From Rhabdophis nuchalis (taxonomy: Eukaryota > Chordata > Lepidosauria > Squamata > Natricidae): 64,000 nt of DNA. Each line of letters starts with the position of its first letter. Positions within the stretch are counted from its first letter, which is position 1. Shown one piece after another: positions 34,769 to 47,117 of this stretch. The stretch spans positions 10,762,074-10,826,073 of the forward strand of contig CM077658.1 of assembly GCA_039707465.1 (NCBI GenBank), in the 5' to 3' direction. The position numbers and the translations under genes are program-made. A model generated the notes under the pieces. That model had not been told where the DNA came from, ran no database searches, and saw only the letters and a program-made list of their open reading frames with translations.

Positions 34769-37249
34769 GCCAGAGTCATTTAAAAATAGCATTTCTGTGT
34801 TCATGTTCATGGACAACATACTGTACTTACAAGAATCAGACTTCAGAGGCAAGCAACTTGTAAGCTTCCCCTGGTATCTTCTGCTCCAGGCCAAAAATTC
34901 AGCTGCGTTGAATCTAATCTGAAAGAAGAGTTTAAAAAATATATATACAGCCAGATTTGGATTTATTGAATAAAGAATATTATTCTTTCAGTCTGAGCTG
35001 TAAAGATGAACCTTCTGACAGCAAAGCTTAACTGTTGTGTAATGTTTTATATATTACATCCAAATATATATTTCTCCCCCCAAACAAATCAATTACTGAT
35101 AAAGAATTTGCTTCTGCCTGTAAGGGATAAAATTTCAATTCTTTCAAAAACTCTTTACAGAGGATTTGCCCTTTGGAAAACATGGAATGGATAATATAAG
35201 TTGCAATGAGGAAAATGCACCGAGACACAAACAGACCATTACTTTAGTTAATTAAAAGCAGTTGTCCAAGCAAAGATGAGCCCATGATGGAAATGTGATG
35301 TTCTGATGAACTAGATATAGATGAGTAATACTACCTTCATCCAGTGTAGCTAGCCTAATTCTTTCAGAGCCCAAACCTCTTTTGTTCCATCTTTATATAT
35401 TTGTATTTTGAAGAATTTCTCCTTGTCTGTTACCTATAAATTTCAATGTCTCCAGTTCAACTGGTTGTGTAGTTTGGTCATGTCTAACAAGCCACAGATC
35501 GGCTGGTTATTATATTTGATTTATAGAATATTGTTGTAGGCTGGTGACCAACACTGTTGGGTTGCTTTCTTTTGAGCACTCACACATGATATGTTTTCAT
35601 TCAACTAAGTCATGTACCGTGAGATAACATGTAGCATAATACTCAGGCCTTAACCACTGTCCAGGTTTTCTTATGGAGACAATGTTTATGCGTGCGTAAG
35701 TCATTTCAATACTAGGCTGTAGTTTACGTCCATTAGCTGATAAAGCATACTGCTGAACTTTGCAGATAAGTTTTATGTCCAGAACTTTTTTTTAAAAAAG
35801 AATAAGCAAACAGCCCTCAAAAGCTGTTTTATAACATTAGGAACAGGCGGGCGGGCGGGTGGGTGGGAGGACACAACTTTGTAATGGGAGCTTTTGACAA
35901 GATGCAAATCATTATATAATACCATTTTCTTTTTTTTTAAGCAAATGAATTGACGGCTTCCCCTTGTTAAAATACCAAATTAACAACCAAAAAGCAAGCA
36001 AAACAGTTGCGTAGACTTCAGTCAGACCTGTTAGTTATTGGTTCATATCGGCGTCCAGAGGTAAATATTTGATTAGCAGATGTCTGAATTAAGAAACTCG
36101 GGTATTCACACCACAGTATGGTTACCTTTGTTGTAGATTCCACTGTCCATTGATGTTGGAGGACAAGACCCCTTGGGCTTCTACTCCTCTGTTTTCTTTA
36201 ATAAAAATCTTTATTTGCATCACGTTACAAAAACAAATGGTCTCCTGAAGCAGCTAACAGGCTACTCGAGGGTGTCCACAACAGGAGGTCTTTGAGGAGA
36301 GCCACCCCAAAATCCAGGAGACCTGCCCAGCTTTGAAACCAAAGATTCTTGAGAACACTATACATTTCCCCTCTGGAACTATGTCCTGCTTCTCCTAAAT
36401 GAACCAAAACAACACCATGTGGATCTGTGCGCGTCGAAAAATGGTTGGAAAAACCTGGTCTACGTTAAGAAGCAAATTCCAGCCTTGCCTGTGTCAGGGA
36501 GATCCCCAGGGCTATTGTGAATGTAGAATAACCATATCACAAGGCAACCCACCTTTATTTCTGAAAGGACGTGTAAACAATGAGGCAGATCTTCAGAGAA
36601 TGTTCCCAGTTCCTTCTCCTGGGCTCTCATTTCAGTAAGACCACATACATGAAACAGTGGGAATTCTTTCTTGCTCTTTAGATGTCCCTTTTACTTTTCC
36701 TATCTACCCCTCACCCCTCAAATTTTATTTCCCACTGAAGAAGAGAGGGATAGGAGAGAGGGCAGGGGGGAAGAGGAGGAGAGAAAGAAGTAGTGGAAAG
36801 AGGAGAGAGGAAAGGGAAGTAGAGCAGAGAAGGGTGACAGAGGGAAGAAAGAAGGTAGGGAGTTGGAGGAGAGAGGGAGAAGAAAGTGATGTACAAATAT
36901 GGTGTATGGAGAGCAGAAGAGCCAATAATTGATTTTGGGAGTTGATGCCAAGACAAATTGATGTAAACACTTAATAATACAATACGATGTTGGCTATGTA
37001 ATAGTATACATGTGATTACATGTTATGAAAATGGAAAAATAAAAAGCTGTATTAAAAAAATTCCTTCCCACTATTTCCTGTCTTCTCCATTTTTCTTTCC
37101 TCCCTTTCCTCTTTCCCATTCTTTCCTTGGCTTTCTCTGCTGTATCTGTCCCCTTCTGTTTTTTCTCTTCTTTGTTGGTTCTGCTTTTTTACAAGATTTG
37201 ACGGGAACCATGATACTCTATCACGGTTCTATACTCTCTCTACTCTACA
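34769..37249. other. 2.5 kb without genes
   Basis: Contains a G-quadruplex-like run at 35849-35867 and a purine-rich segment at about 36735-36890 (GGAGAGA, GAAGG units). The rest is unique-looking with no exon or repeat recognised. Confidence 0.55.
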
Positions 37250-37605
37250 AGGATGTGGAGACTCATGGCTAAGACGCTGAGCTTGTTGATCAGAAAGGTT
37301 GGCAGTTTGGTGGTTCGAATCCCTAGCGCTGCGTAACGGAGTGAGCTCCCATTACTTGTCCCAGCTTCCGCCAACCTAACAGTTCCAAAGCATGTTAAAA
37401 TGCAAGTAGAAAAATAGGGACCACCTCTGGTAGGAAGGTACTGTAACTCCGTGCTCCTTCAGCATTTAATCATGCTGGCCACATGACCATGGAGACATCT
37501 TCAGACAGCGATGGCTCTTTGGCTTTGAAACGGAGATAAGCACCTCCCCTCGAGTCGGGAACAACTAGCACACATCGGCGAGGGGAACCTTTCCTTTACC
37601 TTTAC
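37250..37605 (+). mobile_element. Full-length Sauria-type SINE
   Basis: Sense copy: 'gactcatggctaagacgctg' (box A region), 'ggttcgaatccctagcg' (box B), 'cttgtcccagcttccgcc', 'gaccatggagacatcttc' and the tail 'tttcctttacctttac'. No convincing target duplication found. Confidence 0.9.
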
Positions 37606-38590
37606 CCAGGAAAGCAAAGGCTAAATGTGCTCAAATCAAGTTGAGGGAATTCTGAAGAATGGGAAAGATGCCTCCACAGTTCAATCGGACTTTGTTTTGT
37701 TGAGATGCTGGGCTTTTTCTCCTGCTCTTCTTTTGTGGCCTGCTCAAAATATCCAAACATTTCAAACCATTTTTGGAAAGGGCAACATGAGCCTCTTTTT
37801 TCCTTTTTCCAGTGGGAGCATATGCATACCATGTGGGATCTTGCTTGTAATTATTGACTTGGAGTAATTTGGCTGTATGTTTTGGAAGCAATTTTTATGA
37901 GCCTATAATGAGCCAAAAGGTTGTTCAAGTTCACATTGAATTAAATAATCCATCGCTGCTCATCCATCCATTTAAGAAACATAATCTACTTAGGCAATGG
38001 GTATTTCGGGCCAATTCTTTAGGATCCAGTCAATACCAATCTGCAATGATACTGAGCTAGTGGAGGCATGTTCCATATTATTTACTTGCTATTTAAATTA
38101 ATTTGTCTTTTCTTTCCACAGCTATGTATCCAAATCAGCTGAAATAGGAATGCAAACTTTTTTTTTTTTTTACAAAAAATAATGAAAGACAGTTGAGAGA
38201 TTACCACCGCATGTCAAGCAGTTGACTTGGAATCACCCCCACCCCCACCCCACCCAATTCCAGAAGAAATCAATCTATGGTCTACAAAAGGCCGTTTTTG
38301 TTTAAGAAGGGAAATCCAAGGTGAAATCATTGAAAAATTGCTTCCTAACACTGGTAAGATGAGAGAAGGCCCTCCTGGGATGCTCTTAATACCTAGAGAT
38401 AGGTTTCTCCTGGATTGACGTTGGAACTAGATCTCTTTCATAAAATGATTCAAGGATATGGCTCTTGATAAGCTAGCTTTATTACATTAGAAAAGCTCTA
38501 AATATAGAAATCTAGCAATTGTGACATATAAAAAAAAACAAGCTATATATACAGTAGAAGAAAGTTTCAGACATAGTTCCTTTCTTTTCA
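37606..38590. other. No gene or repeat recognised
   Basis: About 1 kb, unique-looking. ORFs at 37602-37891 lack recognisable domains. Confidence 0.5.
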
Positions 38591-38598
38591 CTCTACAT

Positions 38599-38733
38599 CA
38601 GAGGTTCCCAAACTTGGCAACTTTAAGACTTGTGGACTTCAACTCCCAGAAATCTCCAGCCAGCTCTGCTGGCTGGAGATTTCTGGGAGTTGAAGTCCAC
38701 AAGTCTTAAAGTTGCCAAGTTTGGGAACCTCTG
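38599..38733. mobile_element. Perfect 135-bp hairpin hAT-type MITE
   Basis: Two 66-bp arms are exact complements around the 3-nt loop TCT. The termini are CAGAGGTTCCCAAACTTGGC and complement. The 8-bp duplication CTCTACAT is at 38591-38598 and 38734-38741. No coding capacity. Absence of any mismatch between the arms suggests recent insertion or arm homogenisation. Confidence 0.96.
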
Positions 38734-38741
38734 CTCTACAT

Positions 38742-40463
38742 CATATACACTAACCTTCTTCTGTTAGGACAGGAAGAACACTTGGCACTGGTGCATTTCT
38801 ATGGTAATGGACCAGTTTGGTCTCTGCCTCTTTGGATCTAACTTTATGTGATCCAGTCTTCATACTTATTTTGGTTTGTATTGGAGAAAGCACTTCCATT
38901 CTTCCATGGGCTACTCTGCTTCATCAGGAACTTGCTTAAAAACAAGGAAACTTTTCTTTGGTAAAGCTACTACTCCGCCAAGAATCCTAGAAGATGGTTT
39001 TCAAGGCAATAGGTCTACTGAGATATTTCCCAATCTAAAATCTCTCTCAAGGAGTGGAAGTAGGAGTAAGATGGCCAATGGATACTTTATAAAGGACATT
39101 TCTTTCTTCATCATCTTGTCCAATGACATGGATCTGAGCTATTTTAAGTTGGCCAGAAAGGATGCAAACTTAAAAGGGAATTTGGGATTTGTTTTTTTTA
39201 AAGAGGAAATTATCTTTGCTTCTGTTTCTTCTTAACGTCTGGGTTCTATTTACAACGGAAACTGGGAATGAGGTGAACGTGGATCCTGAAAGCACCATGT
39301 CAAAGCTGTGGTGGTGCAGTGGTTAGTTCTAGGTTGCCCAAGCCCTAACTTTCAAGCCTGGTGGCATAAGGGATTCTATTGTGAGCAGAGGAGTGGATGC
39401 CTCTTGAGATGTCTTTCCATGTGTGTGTTGCATCCACTGAAACCCATGGGTCTGAAACACAATTAACTCAAAACGGGACAAGAACTGTGGGTCAAAAGCA
39501 TCTCACCAGCATCTCGGATTGAAGGGTGGATGATGAAGTACTTGATACATTTCTATTTAGTCTCTGTAAGAAAATGATGGGTGGGAAAAAAAATTGCTAA
39601 AAAAAACCTCTGAATCAGCAAAAGCTGTTCCTCCCCTCCTTCCCAAACAAACCTTGCCCTAAATGCATTGTTTATTTAAATGTCAACAGTAGACATCTCT
39701 TTTATGTATTTGGCAAAAGGTTACTGTTTTCTAAAATTCATTTTGACTTGATTAATTAGACCGCAGTGAAGACATTGGAAAGGAGTAGAGCTGCACCGGT
39801 GGCTTGTCTCTCTTTTGTTTGAAAAATAAACATGCTCTTAAAGACGGCCACATTCTTCTATGTGAGCACAAAAGATTACATTTTCATGGGCTTTGATTTT
39901 TTTAAAAAAAAAAAATGCTAAAGGGAGGTAGAATCCAATGTGGTTCTGATTAACTTTCCTGGTTAGGATTTTCTTTTCATTAACCTATATTTTTAAATCA
40001 TCACTTCTTTTCAAAGGGATCCAGGAATACGAGGGATGGCGCAGAGGTGAAGGAGAAGGAGGTGTTTCTCCTCCTTCTCTCTGTATGTAGAGGTGCCAAT
40101 TGAGACGGCAATTGAATTTGACTTCAACCGTCTCCTCCAGTGGGCCAGAGGGGGAACCCGTGATTCACAATCTTTTGGGATTAAAGACTGGATTTGAACT
40201 TTGAGTAATGGACCAGAGGCCACACTCCCCAAAGTGGGCAAAGCTAAGTAAAAGAAGATCAAAACTGCGTTTCACTGAAGATAAATAAATTAAATCCAGT
40301 TGCGATAATAATATGGGCTGACAGATGCTACGCAAGTGCCCTTATGCTGTCTGAAACACATTTCCACCCTTCAAAACTTAAGTGCTGTACATAAGTCCAT
40401 ATTTTTTTTTAATTTTCCATATATTTCATTGTTTTATTTTTGATTTGAACAATTATTTTTAAC
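38742..40463. other. 1.7 kb without recognised genes
   Basis: 'gtggtgcagtggttag' near 39312 resembles a tRNA-type box A but has no following box B. Otherwise unique-looking. Confidence 0.5.
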
Positions 40464-40474
40464 AGCAAGTTTTA

Positions 40475-40828
40475 AAGGCAAAGGTTCCTCTTGCACATAT
40501 GTGCTAGTCATTCCCAATTCTAGAGGGCGATGCTCATCTCCATTTCAAAGCCGAAGAGCCAGCACTGTCCGAAGAGGTCTCTGTGGTCATGTGGCCAGCA
40601 TGACTAAACACCAAAGGTTCATGGAACACTGTTCCCTTCCCACCAAAAGTGGTCCCTATTTTCCTACTTGCCTTTTTACATGCTTTTGAACTGCTAGGTT
40701 GGCAGAAGCTGGGACAAGTAATGGTAGCACTCCATTACTTGGCACTAGGGATTCGAACCGCTGAACTGCCAACCTTTCTGATCGACAAGCTCAGTGTCTT
40801 AGCCAGTGAGCCACAGCGTCCCTATAAA
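40475..40828 (-). mobile_element. Full-length Sauria-type SINE
   Basis: Antisense copy from 'aaggcaaaggttcctc' to 'gagccacagcgtcccta'. The 11-bp target duplication AGCAAGTTTTA is at 40464-40474 and 40829-40839. Confidence 0.93.
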
Positions 40829-40842
40829 AGCAAGTTTTAGAG

Positions 40843-41019
40843 CAGTGGTTCTCAACCTTCCCAATGCCGTGACCCTTTCATACAGTTGCTCAGGTTGTGG
40901 TGACCCCCAACCATAAAATTGGTGTCTCCGTTCCTAAGACCATTGAAAATATGTGTTTTCCGATGGTCTTAGGTGACCCCTGTGAAAGGGGTCCTGACCC
41001 ACAGGTTGAGAATTGTTGT
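40843..41019. mobile_element. SPIN-type hAT MITE
   Basis: Starts CAGTGGTTCTCAACCTTCC and contains 'ggtgacccccaaccataaaa', 'gtgttttccgatggtcttag', 'gacccctgtgaaagggg' and 'acccacaggttgagaa', the characteristic non-autonomous SPIN (Space Invaders) sequence. The 8-bp duplication TTTTAGAG is at 40835-40842 and 41020-41027, with one extra T at the right end. It inserted into the right-hand target duplication of the SINE 40475-40828. Confidence 0.92.
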
Positions 41020-41416
41020 TTTTAGAGGGTCTGTAAGGTTCACACACCTGGCTTTAGTTAGCTACATGAGACCCTAGTCTTCATTTTATACAGGGGGAGG
41101 ACAAAATGATGTCATTATCTACCTCACCACTGTTATTCACCTCCATGATCTTCTTCACTTTTCTCACTGGTTGACCTTGCCTGAGCTCAGACATTAAGGA
41201 GGATCTCACTTAGTATAGGTGTAGAAGGCTGCCATGAAATACGAGGGCTTCAGGATTGTGAGAAACAGCCTGGAAACCATGCAGAATTGGGCTTCGCTTA
41301 TAGAATGGTCTTCAGAAAATATTATGAGTGTTGTCTAGATTAGGAGATCAAAAAATGTCTTCTATAATATGCTTCTTGTGATGAAATCACAGGTGTTTTT
41401 TAGACCCAGCTTTGGT

Positions 41417-41779
41417 TTATCTGTCACATCTGACAAAACCATTTTTGCACTCTACATTAGCCTTGGCTTTATCACACAATAGATAACCGCACCGCCTAAA
41501 CCTCAAATTGTGTTCTTCTAACCACAATAAACTTCTCAGTACCACCCACTCTTTTTCTCCAAACTGAAGAGCAAGATGCAAAATATAACTTCGAATCAAG
41601 TAAATCCAAATCTCCTCTTTCTTTGGCATCTGGTGACACCTTGTGCATGTGACACATTTGACTTGTGCTTTCTTCCCTCCCTGCCACATAAATTTAGATA
41701 CATCTTTCTCCCATTGTTTAATTGGTACATCAGATATCAAAACTGATGTTCTCCGAAGCAAAATTAACATTCCAGGCAA
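41417..41779 (-). mobile_element. L1-type LINE ORF2 C-terminal remnant
   Basis: The minus strand encodes WEKDVSKFMWQGGKKAQVK followed by MPKKEEIWIYLIRSYILHLA. This corresponds to the L1 ORF2 pattern (W...L.KF.W.GKK..IK..., then KKEGGLGLPNL...YY.A). It has no stop in 120 codons but no other L1 part is seen nearby. Confidence 0.65.
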
Positions 41780-42276
41780 ACTGATTGTCTAAATCACAGA
41801 ATAAACTCCTCAACAATGACATCAGATAACCTCTGAAAAAGATGCTTCCTGCTGTGACAAGCATCTACAGAAGGCGTTAACATTGTCAAAATGGTGACTC
41901 CTAGGAGTGAAATAATTCCCCACCCCTTTTATTCACATACATATGGTGCATGTTATAAAGCGATGGAGTGCTTCCATCACTCATTTGCACCTGCCAGTTT
42001 AAAACTGTTGAAGATCTCCCCCTCTCCCTTATATAGAAGGAGCATCCAAGTTCTGAAGGCCCATTGTTAAGAGGTTTTCTCAAACTTTATCTTGGAACAT
42101 AAGATTAAAAGAAAAAGCTTTGTGTTTCAAGGGAAAAGCAAACAAGAGGTCAGACAATTATTTTTCAACACTCTAAAATAAATCCAGGGTAGTTGATTTT
42201 GAAAAAGATCAGCGGGATTTGAATCTGATTAGTATCTGAAAGGAGGGACCACTGGGAAAATTCACCAAACTGAGTG
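41780..42276. other. No gene or repeat recognised
   Basis: About 500 bp; could include further decayed L1 sequence. Confidence 0.45.
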
Positions 42277-42278
42277 GA

Positions 42279-42334
<56 letters not shown>

Positions 42335-42385
42335 GGAAGGAAGGAAGGAAGGAAGGAAGGAAGGAAGGAAGGAAGGAAGGAAGGA
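42277..42385. repeat. (GAAA)n(GGAA)n microsatellite
   Basis: GAAA units to about 42334, then GGAA units to 42385. Confidence 0.98.
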
Positions 42386-45011
42386 GTGACAAATCATTTC
42401 CAAGTCCATGAAATCACTAGCAGTCAAGCTCAGTTTGAGAATGTATTTACCATTTTAAATTTTAAACCTTATTAGCTCGATTTTTTTAAACAAATGATTA
42501 AAAGCTCTTTTAAAAACAAAAACTTATTAAGCTCTCTGATAGTCCAGTAGTTAATTATATCAATTGCATGTTTGGGAAAATAAATCTAAGCAGGAAGGTT
42601 TCATGAAGAAGTGCTAAACTGTCTTTCTTCTTGTTGTTTTCCTTTCTTAATTCTTAATTTGTCATGCTGATTCTCAGAGTTTCTTCATTATTCTGGCAAC
42701 TGGAGGCCACAAACGATAATAAGAGACTTTCTTTGTCTAGGAGATTTGCCAAGATTCGTAAAGTACATCTCTCATTTGCCCAGACAGTTTGAGACTCTCT
42801 TAATCTTAAATTGCAAGCTTAGCATCCCAAACTGTAGCAATCTATTGCAAATCACTGTTGCATAAGGGCAAAAATTAAATAAAAAAATAAAAAAAGAGGG
42901 TTTCTGAGATTTATGATAGATTGCTGAACAAATCTGATGTGAAAGGATGTCACTGATTATTCTTTTCTTTTCTTTTTAGGTTGAATTATCTTGGCCTTGG
43001 AAAAACTGAAACACTTGGAACGATTAGCAAGAAATTAATTTTTCAAGTTGTATTTATTTACTCGTTTATCTTTCAAGCCCATGTTGCAAAATGATTCAGA
43101 TAAATGATTTCTGGGATCTAAGGTGGCAATGTTGGAGCAATGAAGGTGGTAGAAAACTGGATCGAGTGGATGGAATCAGGTGGGTAGACAAGCCTTCAGA
43201 TTTTGAGCATCTTTCAGTGAAGCTTTAGCGTAAGAAAGCTGTACAACAATATGGCATGAATGAGGTCTCCAGACACCATAACTCAAGTAATAGGATCTGA
43301 TATAAAACTGGCAGGCATCCAAATTAAGGCAGGTGTTTCATTTGGCTGCAGTTCAAGTGGCCTCCAGCCACCAACAAAGCTTTCAGGTAAAACCAGGAAG
43401 CAACTCACCTCAATATGCCCTCCTCTGGTTCTATTTCAGGTACGTGCAAAGGGTTCCCAGATGGCTGGCTGCTATCCAAACTAAGATGCTTTCACATCGC
43501 ATCATCTTCATGCAAGGGGGGGAAAAATGTACGCAGGAAAAAAAATACTTTTCATACCACTCAATTACCTTTTCTGAGTCTATAGAGTGGCAGAATTCAC
43601 ACGGTTGGTAACGTTGGTGTCTCCTAGTGTTGGATGCTGAGATCTGGGGGTAAGAAAAGAAAATACGGAATTATTGTGGGTTATAGATGGCTTATAACAT
43701 GACGAGAGTGGGTGGGCGGGTGGAGATTGATTTTGCTTTTGCTTCACATACTGTAATTCAATCACATTTTCAACCCAGGCAAGGGGTCTAAAGTAAATGT
43801 AACATGCATTATTTTTGCAAACTACTTTCCTTGATGCAATTTGTTTTTAGATGTAAATTTTCCTGTTGAAAAGACCTCAGTAGTATAAGATGTTGGCTGC
43901 AGGAAACTAATTGTCAAATTTACATCTTGCTCACTTCTCTGCATTATTTGCAATTGTTCATATTAGAACTATTTGTTTATTTATTAAATATGTTTGCCGC
44001 TCATCTCGCTGCCATGTCACTGTTTTGAATTTAGCATTACCCACACCACAGTGGCAGTGGCATCATGTTAAGTATTGTTTTAAACCAGATGTTTAAAGGG
44101 AATGGAGGAGCAATTAAGTTCTATAACTAAACTGCAATGAAACATAATACAGCTAGCTGCACCTTCAGTAGTGTTCTCCTTTAGTTATCCAAACTAAACT
44201 GCAGAGAAATATACAACGTTACCTTGTAATGCATAATATCTGTTTCTAATTTTCAATACTTGATTTCTCAATTAACCACACTGTTTTCCCTGTTTGGAAA
44301 TAAAATTCTTGGTATGCCACAAACCTGACAATTGAGCCTACTGTATACAAGTCCAGAGTGAAACCTTTTGCCATGCAGAAGATGTTCTAGTTACTTTATA
44401 AACCATTGTTTTTAGAGGTTGCTGCAACAGCACTTACTTAATTTCTTATTGTGTCTGCATTCGGTGGAATGTGTTTGGGTTTGCATACCTCAGCAACTGG
44501 GAGATTTGTAATTTCACAAGAGCCAAAATTCAATCAGGAAATGAAATTATGTTCCTGTTCTGAAAATGGCTGGGATCAACATCAGTTTTCCAGCTGCATT
44601 CAATGGTATTACAACCAAGATTTGCAAATAGGATTTAAAATGCATTTGTAAATAGTTATGCTATCCTCTATGGAATAATATGTGTAAAGCAGAGGAAGGT
44701 TTTATATGATTCCTCCTTTCCCTCAACTGTCATTTACTGACAGCATTTCCAACTTGTTGCAATCATGGGAGAAATGACTAGCAGAGTTGATCCTCTAACA
44801 GAGGAGAACATCTGTAATTTGAGGGTGGAATGGTGCTTTCTAAGCTTGGTTGTTTGCTTAGTAACATCATCAGTACATTGTGATACACTATTGCCATCTG
44901 ACTCTCTACTCCCTTGATTATCGTCAACAAAGGAAGTCTATAGTAATCATTTTGTGGGGAATGAAGGAGGCTAAGGAGAGACACAATCAAGCCCTTACAT
45001 CATACATAGCT
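42386..45011. other. 2.6 kb without recognised features
   Basis: The longest stretch in the window with no visible repeat. A+T-rich and without convincing ORFs. It may hold conserved non-coding DNA, which cannot be judged from one sequence. Confidence 0.5.
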
Positions 45012-45583
45012 AGGGGTGAGATTGGAAAATGTTAGCAACTGGTTCTCTGCCCAGTTGCTGGGGGACGGAGGACGGGGATGGGACTGTGACCATGGAGGGG
45101 CGTGGCCCACTTGCCCTCCTGCATCACGGCAGTGGGGGGGGGATTTTCACCCTCCCCATGCTCTGGAGGCTTTCCTTAAGCATCCAGGAGGATGAAAACG
45201 GCTTCTCCTTGGCTCTTGAGGCCTGAAACAGGCCCATTTTTGGAGTTCTGGTACTTCTGGTAGGCCCGTTTTTTGCCCTCCACAGGTTCCGGAGGCTTTC
45301 TTCAAGACTCTGGGAGAGTGAAAACAGTCTTCCCTGGGCTCTGGAGGTCAGAAAAGGCTCTGCTTCCAGACTTCCGGGAAGCCCATTTTTTTGCCTTCCC
45401 AGAGCTTCCAAGCGGGCCCTGCACTTACCTGGTATGATGAATGGGCTGGGTGGAGACTCCTGGGAGGGGCTGGATGAGGCGGGCGTGGCCAGCCAGTCCT
45501 TACAACTACCAGTTCGGTGAACGGGATGTGAAATTAACATTCGGTTCACCCGAACTGGTGCGAGCCAGCTGAATCCCACCCCA
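45012..45583. mobile_element. hAT element related to 16003
   Basis: Shares 'aatgttagcaactggttctc' at the left and 'agccagctgaatcccacccc' at the right with 16003-16655, plus the internal 'ttctggtacttctggtagg' and 'ttttgccctcc' units. The outermost bases of the TIRs are eroded and no target duplication is evident. Confidence 0.85.
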
Positions 45584-45850
45584 AGATGGCGTAGATAGCA
45601 TCTCCCCGTCTCACAAGCCCTGATCTCAAAATTGAAAGTCAAGTCACTGGATCTCCATGCAGAAAGATTCAGGACCAACTGAAGGAAGAAAATACTTTTT
45701 CCATGTAGGAAATGCGCAATTTCATCCCAATGGCTGTAATTATGAAAGTCTGCTAGAATGGTTTTTTAAACGTTTTAAATTCACATGGATTTAAAGCCTT
45801 ACTGGTTGTCATAGAGGGGAGTTACATTTGAAATCATGTGAAAGACATCA

Positions 45851-46098
45851 AGAGGAGCCACGGTGGTACAGGGGTTAGAGTGCAGTACTGCAGGCTACTT
45901 CTGCTGACTGCCAGCTGCCTGCAGTTTGGCAGTTCGAATCTCAACAGGCTGCAGGTTGACTCAGCCTTCCATCCTTCCGAGGTGGGTCAAATGAGAACCC
46001 AGATTGTTGGGGACAAACGGCTGACTCTGTAAACCACTTAGAGAGGGCTGTAAAGCACTGCAAAGCAGTATATAAGTCTAAGTGCTAGTGCTATATAA
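45851..46098 (+). mobile_element. tRNA-derived SINE, second family
   Basis: 'gccacggtggtacaggggtt' then 'agagtgcagtactgcaggc' (box A region), 'gcagttcgaatctcaac' (box B), 'tccttccgaggtgggtcaaa', 'ctctgtaaaccacttagaga' and a (GCTA)-like tail. It differs from the Sauria-type family outside the promoter. The flanks show only an imperfect duplication (ACATCAAGAG / GCATCAAAGAG). Confidence 0.88.
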
Positions 46099-47024
46099 CC
46101 ACATGCATCAAAGAGCATCATATACGTGGGCTGTTCAGTCCCATTTGGGGAAAAAAAAGACATTTGCATGTCAGAAATGCTGCCTACAGTGTATCTTAGC
46201 TACTCTAAATACATTTTCAACTTAACAAGAGGATTTGGGGAAAAAATCAACAACAACACCCTGTATTTATTCATTTGTTGATTCCAAAAGTCTTAATTGG
46301 AAAACTATGGACATTTCTGTAAGGTTTGACCACAACTCAAGGTGTGTGATTCTAACAACATGGTGTTGTTTTTTTAAAAAAAAAGATGGAGTAAAATAGA
46401 GGTGGCTTTTACAAATTCAGAGTTATCTATTTAAAAAAAAAGTCCTGGCAAGGTTCCAGGAAACACTTATAAAATATAACCTTTTAAAAATATAAATTTG
46501 ACCACCCACTGTCAAACTCCCTTCCCCATATTTATCTGCTAAATAATGGGAATGTTATCATGATACTCATCATTATTCATTTTTTTGGGGTGGACAGAAG
46601 GCAGAAGTCTGTCACAGCTTCTCATTTTTCTGGTGCATGATAACAGGAGATCATGACATTTGGAAGCGATCCAGAAAAATTGTATGTATTTATATATGTC
46701 ATAGGCATTCTGCTTTGGTTTCCGTACATGGAATTCCCCTCTCTAGTCGTTTTCTTTTTCAATTTCTTTAATGCCTTATTGGTGACGCTAGGGGGGAAAA
46801 TGGTCTGTTAATCTTTTTTTTTTTTCAAATCCAAGCATTAAGGCTTTTTTGGTTGTTTTTTTTAGCAGACAGATTGAAAATGTTTTCAAGACACAGAATA
46901 TGGGTTCTAAAGAACTCAGCATGGAAATGCAGCATTTGTTTCTGTCTTGGAATCTAGATTAGGCAGCCAAGGAGAATGAAATAAAAGTACAATTGGATCG
47001 AATGCAATACAATGCAGTGCATTG
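46099..47024. other. No gene or repeat recognised
   Basis: About 925 bp, A+T-rich with several A or T runs. Confidence 0.5.
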
Positions 47025-47032
47025 CTCTACAG

Positions 47033-47103
47033 CAGGGATCTCCAACCTTTGCAACTTTAAAGTCTGAAGGACTTCAGCTCCCAGAATTCTCCAGCCAGCT
47101 TTG
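47033..47103. mobile_element. Half of a hairpin hAT MITE
   Basis: 'cagggatctccaacctttgc' through 'ctccagccagctttg' matches the left arm of the element at 38599. The right arm is absent, yet the 8-bp duplication CTCTACAG flanks both sides (47025-47032, 47104-47111). Confidence 0.8.
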
Positions 47104-47117
47104 CTCTACAGTATGGT

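Noticed and set aside
45124..45678. 184-codon minus-strand ORF
   Set aside because: Covers the hAT element 45012-45583 and matches the G+C-rich internal repeats seen at 16003; not a transposase.
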